Shown in pieces: positions 59,118-64,000 of a stretch of 64,000 nt of DNA. The notes beneath the pieces were generated by a model. The model was not told the origin of the DNA and did no database searches. It saw only the letters and a list, made by a program, of their open reading frames with translations. Numbering within the stretch: the stretch's first letter is position 1; the number at the start of each line of letters is the position of its first letter. The translations under genes and the position numbers were made by a program. Origin of the DNA: Hasllibacter sp963833115 (GTDB taxonomy: Bacteria; Pseudomonadota; Alphaproteobacteria; Rhodobacterales; Rhodobacteraceae); the NCBI GenBank assembly GCA_963833115.1, contig CAWHWS010000001.1, forward strand, positions 124,001-188,000, written 5' to 3'.

Positions 59118-60659
59118 TCAACCGTCCGCGCTTGGGCCTGGGACGGGGCCCGTGACGGGGCCCGTGACGGGGCCGGTGACGGGGCCGGTGACGGGGCCGG
59201 GCACGGTCGCGGGCTCGGGCACGCCCGAGGGGCCGCCCTCGCGGAAGGCGCGCACGAAATAATCGGTGAGCGGGCCGGTGAGGTAGGCCAGCGGCGTGCG
59301 GTCGGAGGTGCGGATGAACGCCTCGGCCGGCATGCCGGGGATCAGGATCTGATTGGCGCCCAGGCGCGCGGCCTCCCCGTCCTTGAGCACGATCTCGGCG
59401 CGGTAGTAGGGCGCGCCGGAGCGCTCGTCGTCGAACGCGTCGGGCGACAGGGAGCGGACCTCGCCCTCGAGCTCGGGGGTGGTGCGCGCGTCGAAGGCGG
59501 AGAGCATCAGGCGCACGGGCTGGCCGGGATAGACCTGATCGACGTGGATCGGCTCGATCCGGGCCTCGATCACCAGGCCGTCATCCTGCGGCACGATGAA
59601 GAGGACGGGCTCGGCCGGGCGGATCACGGAGCCCGCGCCGAAGACGGTCAAGCCGTAGACCACGCCGCCGACCGGGGCGGCGACGGTCAGGCGGGCGGAT
59701 TGCTCGCGCTGGGCGCGAAGCTGCTCGGCGAGCTGGAGCTCCTCGGCGCGGATATCGCGCAGCTCCGTGATGGCGGCCTCGCGGCGATTGGTCCCCAGGG
59801 TGATGATCTGGAGCTCCGTCTCCGTGATCTGCGCCTCGCTGCGGGCGCGGTCGGCGGCGAGCTGCCCGACGGTGCCGCGCAGGCGCGCGGCCTCCCGGCG
59901 CAGGGCCAGGACGCGGGGCGCCTGCGCCAGCCCGCGGTCGAGGAGGGACTGGGTGTTGGCGAGCTCCTCCTCCATCAGGCCGAGCTGCTCGCGCAGGGCG
60001 GCGGACTGGGCGTCGATCCCGTCGATCTGGGCGGCGATCTGCGCGGTGCGGCGGCCGAGCTGCGTGCGCGCGCCCTCCTCCGAGGTGGCGCGCGCCGCGA
60101 AGAGGCTGCGCTGGCCCTCGATCAGCTCGGCGATCTCGGGGTCGGCGGCGGCGGCCGCGAGGAGGTCTGGGGGGAAGGCGATCTCGCCGCGCTCGTCGCG
60201 CTCGGCCTCGAGGCGCGCGCGGCGGGCGCGGATCTCGGTAAGGCGGCCCTCGGCTATGGCGATCTGGCTGGCGAGGAAGGTGGCGTCGAGGGTCAGGAGC
60301 GTGTCCCCGGCGGCGACGCGGTCGCCCTCGTGGACGTCGACCTGCCGGACGACGCCGCCGTCGGGATGCTGGACCACCTGCCGGTTGGAGGCGACGGCGA
60401 AGCGGCCGGGGGCGATGATCGCGCCGGAGATGGTGGTGGTCGCGGCCCAGGCGCCGAAGCCGCCGACCAGCACCGCCAGCATGAGGCCGCCCAGGAGGAG
60501 GGGCCGGCGCGCGGGCCAGCCGGCGACGCGGTCGCGCGCGCTCGGCCCCGGGTCCGGCGCGGCGAGCGCCTCGGCCCGCGGCGCCGCGACCTGCGCCGGC
60601 CGGACGCGCGCCAGCGCCCGCCCGCGCGCGGCGCCGGGATCGCGGCGGCCGAGGCTCAC
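59118..60659 (-). CDS. Type I secretion membrane-fusion protein (HlyD family)
   Basis: This 513-residue adaptor has a short cytoplasmic N-terminus, one membrane helix (LLLGGLMLAVLVGGFGAWA, near residue 55), a lipoyl-like part (GVVRQVDVHEGDRVAAGDTLLTLDATF), a long periplasmic coiled coil (residues about 130-330), and a beta-barrel end with VIEARIEPIHVDQVYPGQPVRLML. It joins the ABC exporter to an outer-membrane TolC-type channel, not seen here. The GTG start overlaps the ABC gene (GTGA). The C-terminal tail is an unusual run of GPVT repeats. Confidence 0.93.
   Translation of the reverse strand: MSLGRRDPGAARGRALARVRPAQVAAPRAEALAAPDPGPSARDRVAGWPARRPLLLGGLMLAVLVGGFGAWAATTTISGAIIAPGRFAVASNRQVVQHPDGGVVRQVDVHEGDRVAAGDTLLTLDATFLASQIAIAEGRLTEIRARRARLEAERDERGEIAFPPDLLAAAAADPEIAELIEGQRSLFAARATSEEGARTQLGRRTAQIAAQIDGIDAQSAALREQLGLMEEELANTQSLLDRGLAQAPRVLALRREAARLRGTVGQLAADRARSEAQITETELQIITLGTNRREAAITELRDIRAEELQLAEQLRAQREQSARLTVAAPVGGVVYGLTVFGAGSVIRPAEPVLFIVPQDDGLVIEARIEPIHVDQVYPGQPVRLMLSAFDARTTPELEGEVRSLSPDAFDDERSGAPYYRAEIVLKDGEAARLGANQILIPGMPAEAFIRTSDRTPLAYLTGPLTDYFVRAFREGGPSGVPEPATVPGPVTGPVTGPVTGPVTGPVPGPSADG
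59143..59202 (-). repeat. 12-bp coding tandem repeat at the 3' end of the HlyD gene
   Basis: Five units of acggggccggtg (starts 59143, 59155, 59167, 59179, 59191; the first two read acggggcccgtg) encode a Gly-Pro-Val-Thr tail just before the stop. Unit length keeps the frame. The tail lies beyond the conserved domain. Confidence 0.8.
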
Positions 60660-62413
60660 GTGGCGCCCCCGCCGGCGCCGCGGGTGGCGGCGATCTGCCG
60701 GTGGTTGACGACGGTCTCCCGCAGGACCTCCTCGCGCGGGCCGAACGCGCGCCTGAGGCCGCCGTCGATGTGCAGGATCCACTCGCAATGCTCGATCGCC
60801 GACGGCCTGTGGGCCATGATGATGGTCGAGCGGCCGGCGGCCTTGGACGCCTCCACCGCGCGGTTGAGGGCGGCCGAGCCCTCGTTGTCGAGATTGGCGT
60901 TGGGCTCGTCGAGGACGAGGAGGACCGGCTCGCCGTAGAGCGCGCGCGCCAGGCCGATGCGCTGGATCTGGCCGCCCGACAGGCGCCCGCCGGTCGCGTC
61001 GAGCCTCGTGTCGTAGCCGTCCGGCAGGGCGAGGATCATGTCGTGCGCGTCGGCTTGCCTCGCGGCGGCGACCACGGCGGCGGCGTCCGGCTCCTCGGCG
61101 AGGCGGGCGATGTTCTGCGCGACCGTGCCGTCGAAGATCGCGACCCGCTGCGGCAGGTAGCCGACCAGCGCGCCCAGCGTGTCGGGGTCGTACTGGTCGA
61201 TCGAGGCGCCGCCCAGGCGGATGCGACCGCCGGCGGCCGGCCAGGTGCCGGTCAGGGCGCGCGCCAGGGTGGACTTGCCCGCGCCGGAGGGGCCGATCAC
61301 GCCCAGCGCCTCCCCCGCGGGCAGGGCGAAGGAGACCATCCGCAGCGTGGCCGCGCCCTCCCCCGGGGGCACGACGGTCAGGTCCTTGACCGTCAGCTCG
61401 GCGCTCGGGCGGGGCAGGGCGGTGCGCGCCTCGGGCTCGGGCGCGCTGCCGAGGAGGGCGCCCAGCGTCTCCCACGCGCGGGCGGCGCGCTGCACCAGGG
61501 CCCATTGGCCGACGACGAGCTCGATCGGGGCGAGCGCCCGGCCGAGGAGGATGGAGCCCGCGATCATCGCGCCCGGCGTGAGCTGCCCCAGGAGGACGAG
61601 ATAGGCGCCCAGGCCCAGCATCGCCGATTGCAGGAACAGGCGCCACGTCTTGGTCGCGACGGTGAAGCCGCCCGAGCGGTCCGAGAGCTCGACCGCCTCG
61701 CCGAGGGCCGCGCCGCGGGTGCGCGCCCAGCGCGTCAGGGCGGCGCCGCGCATGCCGAGGGCCTCGACCGTCTCGGCGTCGTGGCGCATCTGCTCGGACC
61801 AGCGCTCGGACCGGGCGGCGGCGAGGGCGGCGGCGGCCTGCGGCCCGCGGGTCGCGTACTGGTTGGCGACCGTGATCGCGATGAGGACCGCGCCGCCGGC
61901 CACTGCGAGATAGCCGAGCCAGGGGTGGAAGAGGAAGATCGCGAAGAGGAAGAGCGGCGTGAACGGCGCGTCGAAGAGGGCGGTCAGCACCGGGGAGGCG
62001 ATGAAGCCGCGCACCGATTCGAGGTCGCGCAGGCCGGAGGCGGCCGGGCCGGTCGGGCTCTCGGCCCGGCCCGCCGAGCGGCCCAGCATGGCGCGGAAGG
62101 TGCGCGCGTCCAGCCGGGCCTGGAACCGCGCGCCGATGCGCGCCGCGACGCGCCCGCGCGCGTGGTCGAGCACGCCCATCGAGCCGTAGAGGAAGACCAC
62201 CAGCATGGAGAGCGCCACGAGCGTCTCGACGCTGCGCGAGCCCAGGACGCGGTCGTAGACCTGGAGCATGTAGAGCGGGCCGGTCAGCATCAGCAGGTTG
62301 ACGAACACGCTGAACAGCCCGACCGCCCAGTAGAGGCGGCGGCTCTCGGCCCGCACGGCGGCGAGCTCCCGGATGCCGGCGCGCTGGGCGGCGGCCGTGT
62401 CCCGTCGTATCAC
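60656..62413 (-). CDS. Type I secretion system permease/ATPase
   Basis: This 585-residue ABC exporter of the PrtD type has a membrane domain (residues about 20-310) with LLMLTGPLYMLQVYDRVLGSRSVETL, then an ATPase domain with Walker A GPSGAGKST, signature LSGGQIQR, Walker B LVLDEPNANLD and the switch histidine MAHRPS. It has no N-terminal peptidase-like domain. It starts with GTG at 62413 and is coupled to the HlyD gene. It would export a C-terminally tagged protein (for example an RTX-type protein), but no such substrate is encoded in the window. Confidence 0.94.
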   Translation of the reverse strand: MIRRDTAAAQRAGIRELAAVRAESRRLYWAVGLFSVFVNLLMLTGPLYMLQVYDRVLGSRSVETLVALSMLVVFLYGSMGVLDHARGRVAARIGARFQARLDARTFRAMLGRSAGRAESPTGPAASGLRDLESVRGFIASPVLTALFDAPFTPLFLFAIFLFHPWLGYLAVAGGAVLIAITVANQYATRGPQAAAALAAARSERWSEQMRHDAETVEALGMRGAALTRWARTRGAALGEAVELSDRSGGFTVATKTWRLFLQSAMLGLGAYLVLLGQLTPGAMIAGSILLGRALAPIELVVGQWALVQRAARAWETLGALLGSAPEPEARTALPRPSAELTVKDLTVVPPGEGAATLRMVSFALPAGEALGVIGPSGAGKSTLARALTGTWPAAGGRIRLGGASIDQYDPDTLGALVGYLPQRVAIFDGTVAQNIARLAEEPDAAAVVAAARQADAHDMILALPDGYDTRLDATGGRLSGGQIQRIGLARALYGEPVLLVLDEPNANLDNEGSAALNRAVEASKAAGRSTIIMAHRPSAIEHCEWILHIDGGLRRAFGPREEVLRETVVNHRQIAATRGAGGGAT

Positions 62414-62502
62414 CGGTCCCCCCCATCCGCGCGGGGCCGTCTTGCGCCGCGCACCGTCAATAGCGGGTTAACGGCGCCATGGCGACAGGCCGGCGCGGGC
62501 GG

Positions 62503-63999
62503 TCAGTTCCGCGGCAGGATGCTCCGCAGCACGTCCGTGAGCACGCGCTCGATGGTGCCGGCGCCGCCATCGGCCTCCCGGGCGAGCTCCCGCGCGGTGG
62601 TCGGGGCGGGCGCGGCGGGCGCGGCGGGCGCCTCGGTGTAGCGCTCGGCGGCTTGGGGCGGGGTCATCGGCAGGGGGCGCAGGGGCACGCCCTGGTGGAT
62701 GCGGGCCATCGTCTCGCGCCAGATGTCGGCCGGCAGGCCGCCGCCGGTGACGCCCGAGAGGGGGCGGTTGTCGTCGTAGCCCATCCAGATGCCGGCGACG
62801 TAGAGGTCGGTGAAGCCGACGAACCAGGCGTCGCGCGCGGCCTGGGTGGTGCCGGTCTTGGCCGCCGCCTCGCGCCCGTCCGGCAGGGCGGCCCGCGCCC
62901 CGGTGCCGCGCTCGACCACCTGGTGCATCATCCAGGTCAGCTCCTGCGCGGCGCGGGTGGAGATGACGCGCTCGCCCATGCCGCCGGTCTGCCGGATGAC
63001 GGGCTCGGGATCGCCCCCGGCGCTGAGCTCGACGAGGCCGTAGGGGGTGACGGAGCTGCCGCCGTTGAGGATGCCGGCATAGGCGCCCGTCATCTCGATC
63101 AGGGTCGATTCGGAGGCGCCCAGGGCCAGGGCGGGGCCGAGCGCGAGGTCCGACTGCAGGCCGAAATCGCCCGCGACCTTGCGCACGTTCTCGCGGCCCA
63201 CGCTCTCGGAGATCTTCACCGCGGGGATGTTGAGGGACTGCGCCAGCGCCTCGGTCAGGGTGACGCGGCCCTTGAAGTCGTTCGTGTAGTTGCGCGGGGA
63301 GTAGGCGCCCGAGCCGGGCACCTGGAGGGTGATCGGCTCGTCGACGACCGTGTCGTTCGCGCCGTAGCCGAGGTCGAGCGCGGCGGCGTAGACGAAGGGC
63401 TTGAAGGCGCTGCCGGTCTGGCGCCGGGCCTGGACGGCGCGGTTGAACCCGCCCTGGGAGCGCAGGTCGCGCCCGCCGACCATGGCGCGCACGGCGCCGT
63501 CGGCGCTCATCACCACGATCGCGGCCTCGGCCTCCGAGCCCGGGCGGACCTTGGTCGCGAACACCTCCACCAGGGCGGCTTCCGAGGCGGCCTGGATCGC
63601 CGGGTCGAGGGTGGTGCGGATGGTGATGTCCTCGGTCGTGTCCGAGGTGAAGAAGTCGGGGCCGGACGCCATCACCCAGTCGGCGAAGTAGCCGCCCTCG
63701 CGCGCGGCGGCCGCGCGGCTGAGCTCGGCGGGGCGGGCGCGGGCGATGTCGGCTTCGGCGGGGGTGAGGTAGCCCTGCTCCTCCATGAGGCGGATCACGG
63801 TGGCGGCGCGCCGGTTGGAGCGGCCGAGGTCGTTAGTCGGCGCGTAGCGCGAGGGCGCGACGAGCAGGCCCGCGATCACGGCGGCCTCGGAGGCGTCGAC
63901 CTCCGCCGCGGACTGGCCGAAATAGCGCTGGGCCGCCGCCTCCACGCCGCGGGCGCCGGCGCCCAGGAAGGCGCGGTTCATGTAGATCGTGAGGATCTC
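62503..63999 (-). CDS. Class A penicillin-binding protein (PBP1A-like), 5' end outside window
   Basis: This is the 3' part (499 codons) of a bifunctional peptidoglycan synthase. The visible start is the end of the GT51 glycosyltransferase domain (EILTIYMNRAFLGAGARGVEAAAQRYFG, AVIAGLLVAPSRYAPTNDL). The transpeptidase follows with SxxK in TGSAFKPF, SxN in QSLNIPAV and KTG in AAKTGTTQ. The tail is alanine/proline-rich. The frame is open to the right edge with no start, so the N-terminal membrane anchor and most of GT51 are missing. An 89-nt gap separates it from the type I secretion genes. Confidence 0.93.
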   Translation of the reverse strand, partial: EILTIYMNRAFLGAGARGVEAAAQRYFGQSAAEVDASEAAVIAGLLVAPSRYAPTNDLGRSNRRAATVIRLMEEQGYLTPAEADIARARPAELSRAAAAREGGYFADWVMASGPDFFTSDTTEDITIRTTLDPAIQAASEAALVEVFATKVRPGSEAEAAIVVMSADGAVRAMVGGRDLRSQGGFNRAVQARRQTGSAFKPFVYAAALDLGYGANDTVVDEPITLQVPGSGAYSPRNYTNDFKGRVTLTEALAQSLNIPAVKISESVGRENVRKVAGDFGLQSDLALGPALALGASESTLIEMTGAYAGILNGGSSVTPYGLVELSAGGDPEPVIRQTGGMGERVISTRAAQELTWMMHQVVERGTGARAALPDGREAAAKTGTTQAARDAWFVGFTDLYVAGIWMGYDDNRPLSGVTGGGLPADIWRETMARIHQGVPLRPLPMTPPQAAERYTEAPAAPAAPAPTTARELAREADGGAGTIERVLTDVLRSILPRN

Positions 64000-64000
64000 G

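Noticed and set aside
59118..62426. A single 1102-codon frame suggesting a fused ABC-HlyD protein
   Set aside because: The ABC protein is encoded in a different frame; the upstream part of this frame is a shadow. The HlyD gene starts at GTG 60659 in a normal GTGA overlap.

Overview
The window is a dense stretch of bacterial chromosome with very high G+C. Gene content and order point to an alphaproteobacterium of the Rhodobacteraceae/Roseobacteraceae type: a deoA-deoB-add-upp salvage run, phosphatidylcholine synthase, TRAP transport, a YcjX/YcjF-like pair, and a VPLPA-type C-terminal sorting signal. I cannot name the species. No phage, insertion sequence, CRISPR array or rRNA operon is visible. 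There is one tRNA, Gly-TCC.

Layout. 1-3.3 kb (+): nucleoside salvage operon, entered inside deoA. 3.3-13.6 kb (-): a fatty-acid beta-oxidation cluster (acyl-CoA synthetase, FadJ-like protein, thiolase, GST, acyl-CoA dehydrogenase, two MerR regulators). Three of its enzymes each carry a single-base insertion, and its gaps hold repeats plus a DUF559 gene between inverted palindromes. 13.7-19 kb: two thioesterases and a MATE pump (+), pyrD and DUF952 (-), a secreted 5'-nucleotidase (+). 19.0-19.4 kb: stacked hairpins and the tRNA. 19.5-27.4 kb: an ABC exporter and an intact acyl-CoA synthetase (+), then ileS, DUF3253 and a VPLPA-CTERM protein (-). 27.6-33.3 kb: a cyclic-nucleotide-domain flavoprotein, the YcjF/YcjX-like pair, truA, pcs. 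33.4-39.1 kb (+): ilvD, a dienoyl-CoA reductase-like enzyme, a decayed GAF/histidine-kinase frame (-), a LysR regulator. 39.1-42.3 kb: small enzymes, minisatellites and a phased hexamer array. 42.4-46.4 kb: map, rsmD, a flavoprotein reductase, a peroxiredoxin, an SDR. 46.4-55.5 kb (-): a ten-gene catabolic operon under an IclR regulator. 55.5-64 kb: an internally duplicated unknown protein (+), then pterin dehydratase, a FemAB-like protein, GDPD, RidA, a type I secretion ABC/HlyD pair and the 3' part of a class A penicillin-binding protein (-).

How the genes work together. Packing is tight. At least 18 same-strand pairs share a stop-start overlap of the ATGA/GTGA/TTGA type, and five convergent pairs end in one shared CTAG giving TAG on both strands. 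The beta-oxidation cluster stands out against this by its frameshifts and repeats. The most system-like unit without an obvious name is the IclR operon: a TRAP carboxylate importer, two different thiamine-diphosphate enzymes (a two-subunit 2-oxoacid dehydrogenase E1 without E2 or E3, and an acetolactate-synthase-like enzyme), two SDRs and an alpha/beta hydrolase, with an unknown duplicated protein facing it across a promoter region that holds two dyads. A second unusual signal is a helically phased array of ATGCAC hexamers (11-bp period) in front of two unrelated genes.
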